From Alphaproteobacteria bacterium (GTDB lineage: Bacteria; Pseudomonadota; Alphaproteobacteria; ATCC43930; CGMCC-115725): a stretch of 64,000 bases of DNA. The notes beneath the pieces are model-generated. The model saw only the letters and a list, made by a program, of their open reading frames with translations. It was not told the origin of the DNA and did no database searches. Shown piece after piece: positions 46,589-55,306 of this stretch; position 1 is the stretch's first letter; each line of letters starts with the position of its first letter. The stretch lies in contig JAJPHB010000061.1 in assembly GCA_021325525.1 (NCBI GenBank), positions 1 through 64,000 of the forward strand, written 5' to 3'. The translations under genes were made by a program, and so were the position numbers.

Positions 46589-46610
46589 CCTCTCCCCGAG
46601 GGGAGAGGGA
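46589..46610 (+). terminator. Hairpin after the second substrate-binding protein gene
   Basis: Perfect 10-bp inverted repeat CCCTCTCCCC-GA-GGGGAGAGGG five bases after the stop at 46583. The loop is tiny so the last pair must open. No T-run. It could attenuate or protect the transcript 3' end, as often seen after binding-protein genes. Confidence 0.45.
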
Positions 46611-46628
46611 TCGGGTTGCACAGTCATC

Positions 46629-46747
46629 TTGCGTCCTTCGAGATGGCCGCTTCGCGGCCTCCTCAGGATGAGGAACATGGGTGCATGGCAGACCCGACGG
46701 ACGTCATCCTGAGGAGCGGCCGCGAGGCCGCGTCTCGAAGGACGCAA
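46629..46747. repeat. 119-bp palindromic intergenic repeat
   Basis: Perfect 15-bp terminal inverted repeat (46629-46643 TTGCGTCCTTCGAGA, 46733-46747). Inner parts also pair (GGCCGC...CTCCTCAGGATGA with TCATCCTGAGGAGCGGCC). This 'tccttcgaga...cctcaggatgag' element is a well-known kind of dispersed repeat in Rhizobiales. It splits the transport locus between the binding protein and the permease genes. Confidence 0.85.
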
Positions 46748-46797
46748 CTCGGCCTGCCCCGAGACTGCCCAGTGTCGCGGCAAGAGCCCGCGCCGTG

Positions 46798-47691
46798 ATG
46801 TTCTCCTCCGAGCTCCTCGCCCAGACGCTGATCGCCGGCGTGATGATCGGCGTCATCTACGCGCTGATGGCGCTCGGCATCACCTTCATCTACTCGATCG
46901 TCAAGATGATCAACTGGGCGATGGGCGAGTTCTACATGATCGGGAGCTTCGTCCAGTACGCGCTCGTCGTCTATCTCTTGGGACCCGACCTCTGGTGGGT
47001 GGCGGCGCCGCTCTCGGCGGCGACAGTCTTCCTCCTCGGGATGGTGATAGAGCCCATTCTCATCAAGCCGATGTTCACGCAGGGCATCGAGCGGCGCGAC
47101 GATTACGCGACCGTCGTCACCATCGCGCTCCTCCTCCTGCTGCGCAATCTCGCGACGGCGCTCGGCGGCCCCTACCAGCGCAATCCCGGCTCCGACCTGC
47201 CGACGGTCATGATCGGGCCGCTCCCCGAGAGCGGCGCGCGCTTTGCAGCCTTCCTCTGCACCCTCCTCGCCCTCGCCCTCTTCTATCTGCTGCTGAAGCG
47301 GACCTGGCTCGGCCTCGCCCTGCGCGCGGCGGCGCAGAGCCGGATCGGCGTCGAGACCGCCGGCATCGACATCCTGCGCCTCGATCAGGTGGCCTTCGGC
47401 ATCGGCGTCGCCCTCGCCGCGATCGCCGGCGCGCTGCTGGCGCCCGTCTTCTTCGTCTTCCCGACGAATGGCGTCGTCACCACGGTGAAAGGCTTCGAGA
47501 TCATCGTCATCGGCGGGCTCGGCTCGATTCCGGGCGCGCTCGTCGCCGGCATTCTCCTCGGCGTCGTCGAATCGCTGGGCACGGCCTTCATCTCCTCGCC
47601 CTACCAGAACGCCTACGGCTTTCTCCTCGTGCTCCTCATCCTGCTGATCCGGCCCTCGGGTCTCTTCGGCGAGCGCGTGCGGCAGGCCTGA
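46798..47691 (+). CDS. livH: Branched-chain amino acid-type ABC permease LivH
   Basis: 297-residue inner-membrane permease. LIAGVMIGVIYALMALGIT at the N-terminus, INWAMGEFYMIG, and the signature GGLGSIPGALVAGILLGVVE (the EAA-like loop) near the C-terminus. It follows the palindromic repeat after 50 bp and precedes livG by four bases. Gene order H-G-F-M differs from the more usual H-M-G-F. Confidence 0.93.
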   Translation: MFSSELLAQTLIAGVMIGVIYALMALGITFIYSIVKMINWAMGEFYMIGSFVQYALVVYLLGPDLWWVAAPLSAATVFLLGMVIEPILIKPMFTQGIERRDDYATVVTIALLLLLRNLATALGGPYQRNPGSDLPTVMIGPLPESGARFAAFLCTLLALALFYLLLKRTWLGLALRAAAQSRIGVETAGIDILRLDQVAFGIGVALAAIAGALLAPVFFVFPTNGVVTTVKGFEIIVIGGLGSIPGALVAGILLGVVESLGTAFISSPYQNAYGFLLVLLILLIRPSGLFGERVRQA

Positions 47692-47695
47692 GGCG

Positions 47696-48427
47696 ATGGC
47701 GGCGCTGCTCGAAACCGCCGGCCTCTCGAAGCGCTTCGGCGGGCTCGTCGCGACGAATGGCGTCGATGTCGCGATCGCGGCGGGCGAGATTCGCGGCCTC
47801 ATCGGCCCGAACGGCGCCGGCAAGACGACGCTCGTCAACCTCTTGACCGGCCTCTACGCGCCCGATGCCGGCGACATCCGCCTCGCCGGCGAGAGCATCG
47901 CCGGGCTCTCGCCCCATCGCATCGCCCGCAAGGGATTGCTGCGCAGCTTCCAGGTGACCCGGCTATTCGGCAATCTGTCGCTGCTCGACAACCTGCTGCT
48001 GCCCTATCTCGCGCGCGGCAGCGGCGCCGTCGCCGAGGGCCTGGCGCGGGCGCGCCATTTCCTCGACCTGACGCGCCTCGCCCCGCTCGCCGAGGCGCCG
48101 GCGAAGAGCCTCTCCGGCGGGCAGCGGGCGCTGCTCCAGGTCGTCTGCGGCTTCATGGTGCCGGAGCTCAAATGCTACGTGCTCGACGAGCCCTTCGCCG
48201 GCATCAACCCCGTCATCAAGGACCGCATCATCGAGCTCATCCTCGCCGACAACGCCGAGCGGGGCACGACCTTCCTCATCGTCAGCCACGAGATGACGGT
48301 GATGCGCCGCCTCTGCCCGAAGATCACGGTCATGATCGAGGGGCGCGTCATCGCCGAGGGCACGCTCGAAGAGGTGGCGGCCCGGCGCGACGTCGTCGAG
48401 GCCTATCTCGGAAAGACCCTCGCGTGA
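47696..48427 (+). CDS. livG: Branched-chain amino acid-type ABC ATPase LivG
   Basis: 243-residue ATPase. Walker A GPNGAGKTT (37-45), signature LSGGQ (139-143), Walker B CYVLDEP (160-166), switch H198. FQVTRLFGNLSLLDNLL is typical LivG. The stop overlaps the livF GTG start by four bases. Confidence 0.93.
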   Translation: MAALLETAGLSKRFGGLVATNGVDVAIAAGEIRGLIGPNGAGKTTLVNLLTGLYAPDAGDIRLAGESIAGLSPHRIARKGLLRSFQVTRLFGNLSLLDNLLLPYLARGSGAVAEGLARARHFLDLTRLAPLAEAPAKSLSGGQRALLQVVCGFMVPELKCYVLDEPFAGINPVIKDRIIELILADNAERGTTFLIVSHEMTVMRRLCPKITVMIEGRVIAEGTLEEVAARRDVVEAYLGKTLA

Positions 48428-49167
48428 GCGGCGCCGCCGAGGGCACGCTCCTCGAGATCGAGGATCTGCGCGCCGGCTACCAGCGCGGCGTCGAGATCCT
48501 GCAAGGCCTGTCGCTCGCGGTGCCGGCGGGCAGCCTGACCCTCGTCATCGGCCCCAACGGCGCCGGCAAATCGACCTTGCTGCGCACGATCTTCGGCTTC
48601 CTGAAGCCGCTTTCCGGCGCCATCCGCTTCCGCGGCGCGCCGATCGGCGGCTTGCGGCCGTACCGCGTCAAGGCGCATGGCATCGGCTTCGTGCCGCAGG
48701 AGATCAACACCTTCCCGCAGCTCACCGTCGCCGAGAACCTGCAGATGGGGGGCTGGACGCTCAGGCGCGACCGCAAGCTGCTGGCCGAGCGCATGGAGAA
48801 GGTCTATGCGACCTTTCCCGCCCTCGCCGAGCGGCGCGGCAAGCGCGCGGGCGAGCTCTCGGGCGGCCAGGGGCGCCAGCTCTCGGTGGCGCGCGAGATG
48901 ATGACGGAGCCCGCCCTCCTCCTCGTCGACGAGCCGACCGCGGGGCTCGCCCCCAACCTCGTCGGCCAGGTCTACGAGCTGCTGGCGACGGCGCGGCGGG
49001 CGACGGGGGCGACCATCCTCCTCGTCGACCAGAACATCGAGGACGCGATCCCGCATGCCGACCGCGTCTATATGGTCAATCTCGGCCGCATCAAGGCGTC
49101 GGGACCGGCGCGCGAGTTCGGCGCCGAGCGCGTGCGCCAGCTCATCCAGGAATGCCTCCTCGGATGA
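48424..49167 (+). CDS. livF: Branched-chain amino acid-type ABC ATPase LivF
   Basis: 247-residue ATPase from a GTG at 48424 that overlaps the livG stop (GTGA). Walker A GPNGAGKS (43-50), LSGGQ (145-149), LLLVDEP (165-171). The switch residue is glutamine in LLVDQN, which is normal for LivF. Earlier in-frame codons only re-read livG. The final codons overlap the livM start by four bases. Confidence 0.93.
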   Translation: MSGAAEGTLLEIEDLRAGYQRGVEILQGLSLAVPAGSLTLVIGPNGAGKSTLLRTIFGFLKPLSGAIRFRGAPIGGLRPYRVKAHGIGFVPQEINTFPQLTVAENLQMGGWTLRRDRKLLAERMEKVYATFPALAERRGKRAGELSGGQGRQLSVAREMMTEPALLLVDEPTAGLAPNLVGQVYELLATARRATGATILLVDQNIEDAIPHADRVYMVNLGRIKASGPAREFGAERVRQLIQECLLG

Positions 49168-50162
49168 AGCGGCAGCTCTTCGCCCTCGTCGATTGGCGCC
49201 GCCTCGTATTGGTCGCCGCGGCGCTCACGGCGCCGCTCCTTCTCCTGCCGCTCGTCGCCGACGCCTATGCGCTGCATGTCCTGACGATCAGCCTCTACTA
49301 CGTCATCCTTGCCGCGAGCTGGAACCTCCTTGCCGGCGTCACCGGCCAGTTCTCGCTGGCGCATCAGGCCTTCGCCGCCATCGGCGGCTACGGCTCGGGC
49401 CTCCTCGTCCGCCATCTCGGCGCGCCGCTCTGGGCGAGCATGCCGTTCGGCGTGGCGCTGGCGGCGCTGCTCGGCTTCGCGCTCGGCCGCATCGTGCTGA
49501 AGATGCGCGCCATCTATCTCGCCATCGCGACCTGGGCCTTCGCCGAGACGATCCATATTCTCCTGACCGCCGCCTACCGCTTCACGCGCGGCGAGCTCGG
49601 CCTCACCGTGCCGGCCCTCTACCGCAGCGCCGGGCCGGCGGCCTATTACTACACCTTCCTTGTCCTCGCCCTCGTCTCGGTGCTGGCCATGTACCTCGTC
49701 GTGCGCTCGCCCATGGGCTTCTTCATGTGCGCCATCAAGGACGACGAGCTGCGCGCCCAGAGCTTCGGCGTCGATACCGTCCGCGTGAAGACGGCGGTCT
49801 TCACCCTGACCAGCGCCTTCGCCGGGCTCGCCGGCGCCTTCTACGCCCATTACACGCTGGTGCTGAGCCCGCAGATGGCCGATTTCAGCGAAATGGCGAA
49901 GCTCATCATCATGGTCGTGGTGGGCGGGCTCGGCTCCTTCGCCGGGCCCCTCATCACGGCGGCGCCGATCCAGATCCTGACGACCTATCTCGAGAAGTAC
50001 GGCGAGTGGGACATGGTCATCTACGCCGTGCTGGTCATCGCCTTGATGCGCAGCTATCCGGGCGGCCTCGCCGCCCTCGCCGGCGAGCTGCGCGGCCGCC
50101 TCGCGCCATCGCGCCCCCGGCATGCTGCGCCCAAGCACCCCCTCCCCGACCCTCCTCCGTAA
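49164..50162 (+). CDS. livM: Branched-chain amino acid-type ABC permease LivM
   Basis: 332-residue permease with a ATG at 49164 overlapping the livF stop. Multiple membrane helices, SWNLLAGVTGQFSLAHQAF near 55-73, KMRAIYLAIATWAFAE, and the loop MVVVGGLGSFAGPLI. The last twelve residues (KHPLPDPPP end) are encoded by a GC-rich repeat-like stretch and may be a recent extension of the C-terminus. It ends the transport operon; the ccdB gene is convergent, 33 bp away. Confidence 0.92.
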   Translation: MKRQLFALVDWRRLVLVAAALTAPLLLLPLVADAYALHVLTISLYYVILAASWNLLAGVTGQFSLAHQAFAAIGGYGSGLLVRHLGAPLWASMPFGVALAALLGFALGRIVLKMRAIYLAIATWAFAETIHILLTAAYRFTRGELGLTVPALYRSAGPAAYYYTFLVLALVSVLAMYLVVRSPMGFFMCAIKDDELRAQSFGVDTVRVKTAVFTLTSAFAGLAGAFYAHYTLVLSPQMADFSEMAKLIIMVVVGGLGSFAGPLITAAPIQILTTYLEKYGEWDMVIYAVLVIALMRSYPGGLAALAGELRGRLAPSRPRHAAPKHPLPDPPP

Positions 50163-50195
50163 AGGGGGGAGCGCGTCGGAATGCCGAGGCGCCGT

Positions 50196-50495
50196 TCAGA
50201 AGCCGATGAGAAGCATGTCGAGCGCGTTCATGATGGCCGCATGCTGGTGAGCCAAAGAGCCGACGCGGCGTCGCAGCTCCGATTTCGGTATCGATGCCAT
50301 GAATTGCGTCAGCATCACCCAATTCTCGCCGCCGATTTCGAAGACAGGGTTGAGACCCTTCGCGGCTCGCGGCGCGTCACTCTCTTTCAACAGCGGCACG
50401 ACGACGCGGGTCGAGAGATCGCTCATCAGGTCGGCCTGAACATCGAGCACGTAGCCGGAGCCCGACCCGATCTCGAACACCTCGAAGCGCGCCAT
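50196..50495 (-). CDS. ccdB: CcdB-family toxin
   Basis: 99-residue homologue of the F-plasmid toxin that poisons DNA gyrase. N-terminal ARFEVFEIGSGSGYVLDVQAD, then VVVPLLKESDAPRAAKGLNPVFEI and a C-terminal IMNALDMLLIGF, matching CcdB length and ends. The start overlaps the last base of the antitoxin stop (TGATG), normal for ccd operons. Located on the chromosome between a transporter and a dehydrogenase gene. Confidence 0.9.
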   Translation of the reverse strand: MARFEVFEIGSGSGYVLDVQADLMSDLSTRVVVPLLKESDAPRAAKGLNPVFEIGGENWVMLTQFMASIPKSELRRRVGSLAHQHAAIMNALDMLLIGF

Positions 50496-50770
50496 CAGAA
50501 TTGCCGGAACCGCGCCAAGGGCAGGCCATGGCGCTCGACATAGGCATTCGAGGCCTCGATCGCTTCCTTGTTCTCCACCCGCCAGCGCGCCGCACGTTCC
50601 ATCGCGACCTGCATCGCAATACCACGCTCGCAGGCCCGCGAGATATTGATACCGAGCTCCCGCGCCTCATCGAGGAGGGAGGCGTTCAAGGTCACGTTCG
50701 TCGCCCGCCGCGGCGCGCTCTCTCGGGCAGCGATCATGAGGTCGAGTCGAGTCACGGGCGGATCGCTCAT
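50495..50770 (-). CDS. ccdA: CcdA-family antitoxin
   Basis: 91-residue antitoxin. ATNVTLNASLLDEARELGIN is the ribbon-helix-helix DNA-binding part; the C-terminal half (RWRVENKEAIEASNAYVERHGLPLARFRQF as pieces) wraps the toxin, ending with the characteristic W-x-x-N and G-L-P-L segments. Residues 1-25 form an extra N-terminal tail. GAGGAG lies 8 bases before the ATG at 50768-50770, deciding this start. Downstream ccdB overlaps by one base. Confidence 0.9.
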   Translation of the reverse strand: MSDPPVTRLDLMIAARESAPRRATNVTLNASLLDEARELGINISRACERGIAMQVAMERAARWRVENKEAIEASNAYVERHGLPLARFRQF

Positions 50771-50804
50771 AGCGCGGCTCCTCACAAAACCATACGCAAG
50801 AATA

Positions 50805-50825
50805 TGCGCATGACTGCTGCGCATG
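50805..50825. promoter_or_regulatory. Direct-repeat operator of ccdAB
   Basis: Two exact copies of TGCGCATG (50805-50812 and 50818-50825) with a 13-base period, 35 bp before the ccdA start; each contains the palindrome TGCGCA. Ribbon-helix-helix antitoxins commonly bind such spaced half sites to repress their own operon. The right copy ends one base before the stop codon of the neighbouring dehydrogenase gene. Confidence 0.6.
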
Positions 50826-52091
50826 TCAAGCAAACCGCCCCACGCGGAACGGGGCGATATCGACGGAAGGCGGGCGACCGGCGACAAGGTCGGCGACGAG
50901 GCGGCCGGTCATGGCGCCGCAGGCGAGGCCGACATGGCCGTGGCCGAAGGCGTAGATGGCGTTCGGGTGGCGCGTGGCGGGGCCGATCACCGGCAGGGAA
51001 TCGGGAAGGCTCGGACGGAAGCCCATCCACAGCGAGAGGCGCTCCTCCGGCACCTCTGGCGGCAGGCCTGGGAACATCGCGCGCGCCTGCTTCAGCAGCA
51101 TCCGGGCGCGGCGCCAGTCGGGCGGCGCCTCGAGGCCGGCAAACTCGACCGTGCCGGCCATGCGCAGCCCCGTCTCCATCGGCGTCGCCACGAACTTGCC
51201 CTCGGCCGAGCTCACCGGCATGCGCGGCACCACCTCGGGATCGCGGAGGACGATGTGGTAGCCGCGCTCGGTGTCGAGCGGCACCTTGTCGCCGAGCGCG
51301 GCCGCGAAAGGCTTCGACCAGGCGCCGGCGGCGACGACGACGCGGTCGGCCTTGTGGATGCCGCCTTCGCTGCGCACCGCCGACACCTTGCCGCCGGCGA
51401 ACTCGAAGCCGAAGGCGCGTTCGCGCAGCACGCGCCCGCCATTGCGCACCAGCGCCTCGGCGAGGCTCTTGACGAGGCGGTGCGGATTGCCGACATGGCC
51501 GTTCTCGGCGACGAAGCGGCCGCGGCGATAGGCGCGCGACAGGCTCGGCTCCATCTGCCGGAGCTCGTCCTCGCCGAGGTCGTCGACGGTGACGCCGTTG
51601 CGCCGCCGCAGCTCCATCGCGGCGGTGTCCTTGGCGAAGCTCGCCTCGCTCTGATAGACCCAGAGATGGCCGGCGCGGTGAATGAGGTCCGCGGCGCCGG
51701 CGTCCCGCGCCAGCGACAAGTAGGCATCGACGGACGGAGCAAGGAGGCTGCGCAACGCCCGCGCCTGCGCCTCCACCTTGGCCGGCTCTCCCGCGCGGAT
51801 GAAGCGCCAGAGCCAGGGCGCGATCACCGGCAGGTAGCGCCAGCGGATGACGAGCGGCCCTTCGGGATCGAGCAGCCAGCGCGGCACGCTCGACAGCATG
51901 CCCGGCATCGACATCGGCACGACGGAGGAGCCGTTGAGGCAGCCGGCATTGCCGAAGGACGCGCCCTCGCCGGGTCCGCCGGGATCGATGACGGTGACGC
52001 GGTGCCCGTCGCGCTGCAGGAAGCTCGCCGCCGCCATGCCGACCACCCCGGCGCCGATGACGACGACCTGCAACCCCGTTCCCTCGGCCAT
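50826..52091 (-). CDS. FAD-dependent D-amino acid dehydrogenase (DadA-like)
   Basis: 421-residue DAO-family flavoprotein. FAD motif GAGVVG (13-18), [21 protein letters not shown] typical of DadA (as pieces), RGYHIVLRD, and a C-terminal [14 protein letters not shown] followed by [16 protein letters not shown]. It oxidises D-amino acids and feeds electrons to the respiratory chain; exact substrate unknown. ATG at 52089-52091 follows GGGGGAAGG. Together with the racemase-family gene and Liv transporter it suggests amino-acid use, which is inference. Divergent from the MaoC operon. Confidence 0.92.
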   Translation of the reverse strand: MAEGTGLQVVVIGAGVVGMAAASFLQRDGHRVTVIDPGGPGEGASFGNAGCLNGSSVVPMSMPGMLSSVPRWLLDPEGPLVIRWRYLPVIAPWLWRFIRAGEPAKVEAQARALRSLLAPSVDAYLSLARDAGAADLIHRAGHLWVYQSEASFAKDTAAMELRRRNGVTVDDLGEDELRQMEPSLSRAYRRGRFVAENGHVGNPHRLVKSLAEALVRNGGRVLRERAFGFEFAGGKVSAVRSEGGIHKADRVVVAAGAWSKPFAAALGDKVPLDTERGYHIVLRDPEVVPRMPVSSAEGKFVATPMETGLRMAGTVEFAGLEAPPDWRRARMLLKQARAMFPGLPPEVPEERLSLWMGFRPSLPDSLPVIGPATRHPNAIYAFGHGHVGLACGAMTGRLVADLVAGRPPSVDIAPFRVGRFA

Positions 52092-52193
52092 GCCTTCCCC
52101 CTTGCAGTTGGCCGTCGACTCTACAATCCTGGCCGCGAGAAGCACCAGGGGCGCCAGACCCCGAGGGCTCGGACACCGAGGGGGAGGCGTGGC

Positions 52194-52652
52194 GTGGCGG
52201 GGCTCTTTTTCGAGGATTTCGCCGTCGGCCAGACCTTCGAGCACGGGCTGCGCCGCACCATCACCGAGGCGGACAACACGCTCTTCTCGGTCATGACCAT
52301 GAATCCGCAGCCGCTGCATCTCGACGCGGAGTTCGCAGCGGGGACGGAGTTCGGCCAGCGCCTTGTCAACAGCCTTTTCACCTTGGGGCTGATGATCGGC
52401 CTCACCGTCGCCGACACGACGCTCGGCACGACGATCGCCAATCTCGGCATGAGCGAAGTGCGCTTCCCGAAGCCAGTCTTCCACGGCGACACGCTGCGCG
52501 CGGTGACGAGAGTGCTCTCGATCCGCGCCAGCAAGTCGCGGCCCGAGGCGGGCCTCGTCGAGTTCGAGCATGTCGCCATCAACCAGCGCGGCGAGACCGT
52601 CGCCAGCTGCAAGCGGATGGCGCTGATGAAGCGGCGCGAGGCGCCGGCGTGA
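52194..52652 (+). CDS. MaoC-family acyl dehydratase (hotdog)
   Basis: 152-residue single-hotdog MaoC-like protein, probably an enoyl-CoA or 3-hydroxyacyl-CoA hydratase. [19 protein letters not shown] at the N-terminus (catalytic D/H segment [12 protein letters not shown] follows) and a C-terminal [18 protein letters not shown] are typical. The GTG start at 52194 has GGGGAGG six bases upstream. Overlaps the CoA lyase gene by four bases (GTGA), forming an operon. Confidence 0.88.
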   Translation: MAGLFFEDFAVGQTFEHGLRRTITEADNTLFSVMTMNPQPLHLDAEFAAGTEFGQRLVNSLFTLGLMIGLTVADTTLGTTIANLGMSEVRFPKPVFHGDTLRAVTRVLSIRASKSRPEAGLVEFEHVAINQRGETVASCKRMALMKRREAPA

Positions 52653-53515
52653 GGTCGCTCCTCTTCGTCCCCGGCGACAGCGAGAAGAAGCTCGCGAAAA
52701 GCCTCGGCTCGGGCGCCGATATCCTCATCCTCGATCTCGAAGATTCGATCGCGCCCGGCCGCAAGGATGCGGCGCGGCGCATCACCCGCGGCTTTCTCGA
52801 CGCGCAGGCGGAGCGGCGCCGGCAGCTCTTCGTTCGCGTCAACCCGCTCGCCTCGGGCCTCGTCCTCGCCGATCTCGCGGCCATTGTCGGCGGCCGCCCC
52901 GACGGCATTGTCCTGCCGAAGGCGGAAGGTGGCGAGAGCGTCAAGACCCTCGCCCACTACCTCTCGGCTCTCGAAGCGCGCGAGGGCGTCGCCGCGGGAT
53001 CGATCCGCATCCTGCCCATCGCCTCCGAGACCGCCGCCGCCGTCTTCGCCTTCGAGAGCTATGCCGGGTCGAGCGCCCGGCTCTGCGGCCTCATGTGGGG
53101 CTGCGAGGATCTGGCGGCGGCCGTCGGCGCCACGGAGAACCGCCGTCCCGACGGGAGCTATCCGCCGCCCTTCGAGCTCGCGCGCTCGCTCTGCCTCTTT
53201 GCCGCCGCCGCGGCGGGGGTCGAGGCGATCGACACGGTTTTCCCCGATTTCCGCGACGGCGATGGCCTCGAGCGCGAGGCGCGCGCCGCCGAGCGCATCG
53301 GCTTCACCGGGAAGGCGGCGATTCATCCGGGCCAGGTCGAGGCGATCAACCGCATCTTCACGCCGGATGCCGCCGCGATCGCCCATGCGAAGCGGGTGGT
53401 CGCGGCGTTCGCCGCCGCGCCCGAAGCGGGCGTCGTCGGGCTCGAGGGCAAGATGCTCGACCGGCCGCATCTTGTCGCCGCCGAACGGGTGTTGCGGCGC
53501 GCCGGCGCCTCATGA
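52649..53515 (+). CDS. CoA ester lyase (HpcH/HpaI-citrate lyase beta family)
   Basis: 288-residue TIM-barrel lyase cleaving (S)-malyl-CoA, citramalyl-CoA or similar. [27 protein letters not shown] (D29 and E31 region), [24 protein letters not shown] and [13 protein letters not shown] give a clear family match. GTG start overlaps the MaoC stop. The pair MaoC + lyase can run hydration and cleavage of a branched or unsaturated CoA dicarboxylate. The last codons overlap the regulator start. Confidence 0.9.
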   Translation: MRSLLFVPGDSEKKLAKSLGSGADILILDLEDSIAPGRKDAARRITRGFLDAQAERRRQLFVRVNPLASGLVLADLAAIVGGRPDGIVLPKAEGGESVKTLAHYLSALEAREGVAAGSIRILPIASETAAAVFAFESYAGSSARLCGLMWGCEDLAAAVGATENRRPDGSYPPPFELARSLCLFAAAAAGVEAIDTVFPDFRDGDGLEREARAAERIGFTGKAAIHPGQVEAINRIFTPDAAAIAHAKRVVAAFAAAPEAGVVGLEGKMLDRPHLVAAERVLRRAGAS

Positions 53516-54309
53516 GCACGGCCGCGCGCAGCTTCGGCGAGCGCCTGCGCTGGTGGCGGGGGCGCCGCGGCCTCGCGCAGCTCGACCTCGCCCTCACGGC
53601 CGAGACCTCGCAGCGCCATCTGAGCTTTCTCGAATCGGGGCGCGCGGCGCCGAGCCGCGAGATGGTGCTGCGCCTCTCGGCGGCGCTCGACCTGCCGTTC
53701 CGCGAGCAGAATGCGCTGCTGCTCGCCGCCGGCTTCGCCCCGGCCTGGCGCGAGCGCGACATAGCCGCGCCGGAATTCGCCGCCGTCAACCGCGCCCTCG
53801 ATTTCATCCTGGCCCAGCAGGAGCCCTACCCCGCCCTCGTCATCGACCGCCGCTGGAACCTGCTGCGCGCCAATCGAGGCGCGGGCCGGCTCGTCGAATT
53901 CCTCGCCGGCGGCACGCCGCCCGCCGCGGGCCGGGTCAATCTCGCCGTCCAGCTCGTCGCGCCCGAGGGCTTGCGGCCTTATATCGTCAACTGGCAAGAG
54001 GTCGCGCTGCACATGGTGCGCAGCGTCCATGCCGATGCGCTCGCCGATGGCAGCGCGGAAACCGCCGAGCTCTTGCGCCGACTCCTCGCCTTCCCCGACG
54101 TCCCTTCGCTGGCGCAGCTGCCGCCGCTCGAGGACGGCGCACCGGTCCTTGCCATGCATTTCCGCCGCGACGGCATCTCGCTTCAGCTGTTCACGACGAT
54201 CGCGACGCTCGGCACGCCGCAGGATGTGACCTTGCAGGAGATCCGCATCGAAAGCTTCTTCCCGGCAGACGCCGCGACGGCGGAAATCTTTCGGAGCTGG
54301 GCGGCGTAA
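53512..54309 (+). CDS. XRE-family regulator with MmyB-like ligand domain
   Basis: 265 residues: HTH_XRE at 8-65 (RLRWWRGRRGLAQLDLAL, TSQRHLSFLESGRAAPS), then an MmyB-type ligand-binding domain (PYPALVIDRRWNLLRANRGA). Relatives in actinobacteria and alphaproteobacteria bind fatty-acyl ligands or control SDR and transporter genes. The ATG overlaps the lyase stop by four bases, so the regulator is in the MaoC-lyase operon and could respond to an acyl-CoA or its acid. Confidence 0.9.
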   Translation: MSTAARSFGERLRWWRGRRGLAQLDLALTAETSQRHLSFLESGRAAPSREMVLRLSAALDLPFREQNALLLAAGFAPAWRERDIAAPEFAAVNRALDFILAQQEPYPALVIDRRWNLLRANRGAGRLVEFLAGGTPPAAGRVNLAVQLVAPEGLRPYIVNWQEVALHMVRSVHADALADGSAETAELLRRLLAFPDVPSLAQLPPLEDGAPVLAMHFRRDGISLQLFTTIATLGTPQDVTLQEIRIESFFPADAATAEIFRSWAA

Positions 54310-54405
54310 AGGGCGGCGCGCCGCCTCATATGACCTCGGAGGTAATTGCCGGGCCGGCCCGCAGCGACGAATGTCCGGAGCGACGAGGCGCTGCGGGGCA
54401 AGGCT

Positions 54406-55305
54406 ATGGGCGAGGGCTTCGGCATTCTGATGGCGGTGCTCTCCAGCGCGCTCGGCGGCATGTCGCTGGGCGCGACGCGGTTCCTCATCGGCGCCACCGA
54501 CCCGGTGACGCTCGGCGCCTTGCGCTATGGCGGCGGTCTCGTTGTACTTGCGGGGGCGACGCTGGCGCTGGGAGACGCCTGGCCGCGCCCTCGGGATTGG
54601 CCCGGAGTTGCCGGGCTCGGCCTCCTCTTCTTCGCCGTCTTTCCCGTGCTCTACAACCTGGCGCTCGGCGCCACGACGGCAGCGCGCGCCGCGCTCGCGC
54701 TGTCGATGCTTCCGCTGCTCACCATGCTGGTCGCCGCCGCGCTCGGGATCGAGAGGCTGACGCTGCGCAAGAGCCTCGGCGTCCTCATCGCCGTGTCAGG
54801 CGTCGCGTTCGCCCTCGCCTCCGGCCTCGCCGGCGCGCCCGAACACGCTTGGCGCGGCGATTTCCTGATGCTCGCCGCCGCCTGCTGCATGGCGCTCTAC
54901 AATGTCTGGTCGCGCCCCTTCATCACGCGCTCCAGCGCCTTCGGCTTCACCGCGGCGAGCATGGGCGCGGGCGCCGCGAGCCTCCTTGCGATCGCCGGCT
55001 GGCGCGGCGGCTTCAAGGCGATCGCCGCGTTCGGCGCCGGACAATGGGCCGCGGTCGCCTTCCTTGCCGTCTTCGGCGCCGCCATCAATTTCTTCCTCTG
55101 GGTCTTCGCCTTGCAGCGGACGACGCCGACGCGTGTCGCGGCGACGATCACGGTCAATCCGGTCACCGCCTCCGCCGTCGCCGCGCTTCTCCTCGGCGAG
55201 CCGATCGGGCTCAATCTGGGGCTCGGTGTCGCGGCGGTCTTGTGCGGCATCTGGATCGCCTCGTCCCGACCGTCGCGACGGCGGCTTCAGCCCAGGGAGA
55301 CATGA
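54406..55305 (+). CDS. EamA/DMT family transporter
   Basis: 299-residue drug/metabolite exporter-like protein with ten predicted helices in two EamA halves (ALGGMSLGATRFLIGATDPVT in pieces; INFFLWVFALQRTTPTRVAATI in pieces). The ATG at 54406 starts the first helix; a longer frame from 54346 adds 20 residues with no signal. Substrate unknown. It lies between the MaoC operon and a thioesterase gene whose start is one base after its stop. Confidence 0.85.
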   Translation: MGEGFGILMAVLSSALGGMSLGATRFLIGATDPVTLGALRYGGGLVVLAGATLALGDAWPRPRDWPGVAGLGLLFFAVFPVLYNLALGATTAARAALALSMLPLLTMLVAAALGIERLTLRKSLGVLIAVSGVAFALASGLAGAPEHAWRGDFLMLAAACCMALYNVWSRPFITRSSAFGFTAASMGAGAASLLAIAGWRGGFKAIAAFGAGQWAAVAFLAVFGAAINFFLWVFALQRTTPTRVAATITVNPVTASAVAALLLGEPIGLNLGLGVAAVLCGIWIASSRPSRRRLQPRET

Positions 55306-55306
55306 C

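Noticed and set aside
50823-52193. Long plus-strand frame running into the MaoC gene
   Set aside because: It is antisense to the D-amino-acid dehydrogenase; the MaoC part begins at the GTG at 52194 with its own Shine-Dalgarno.
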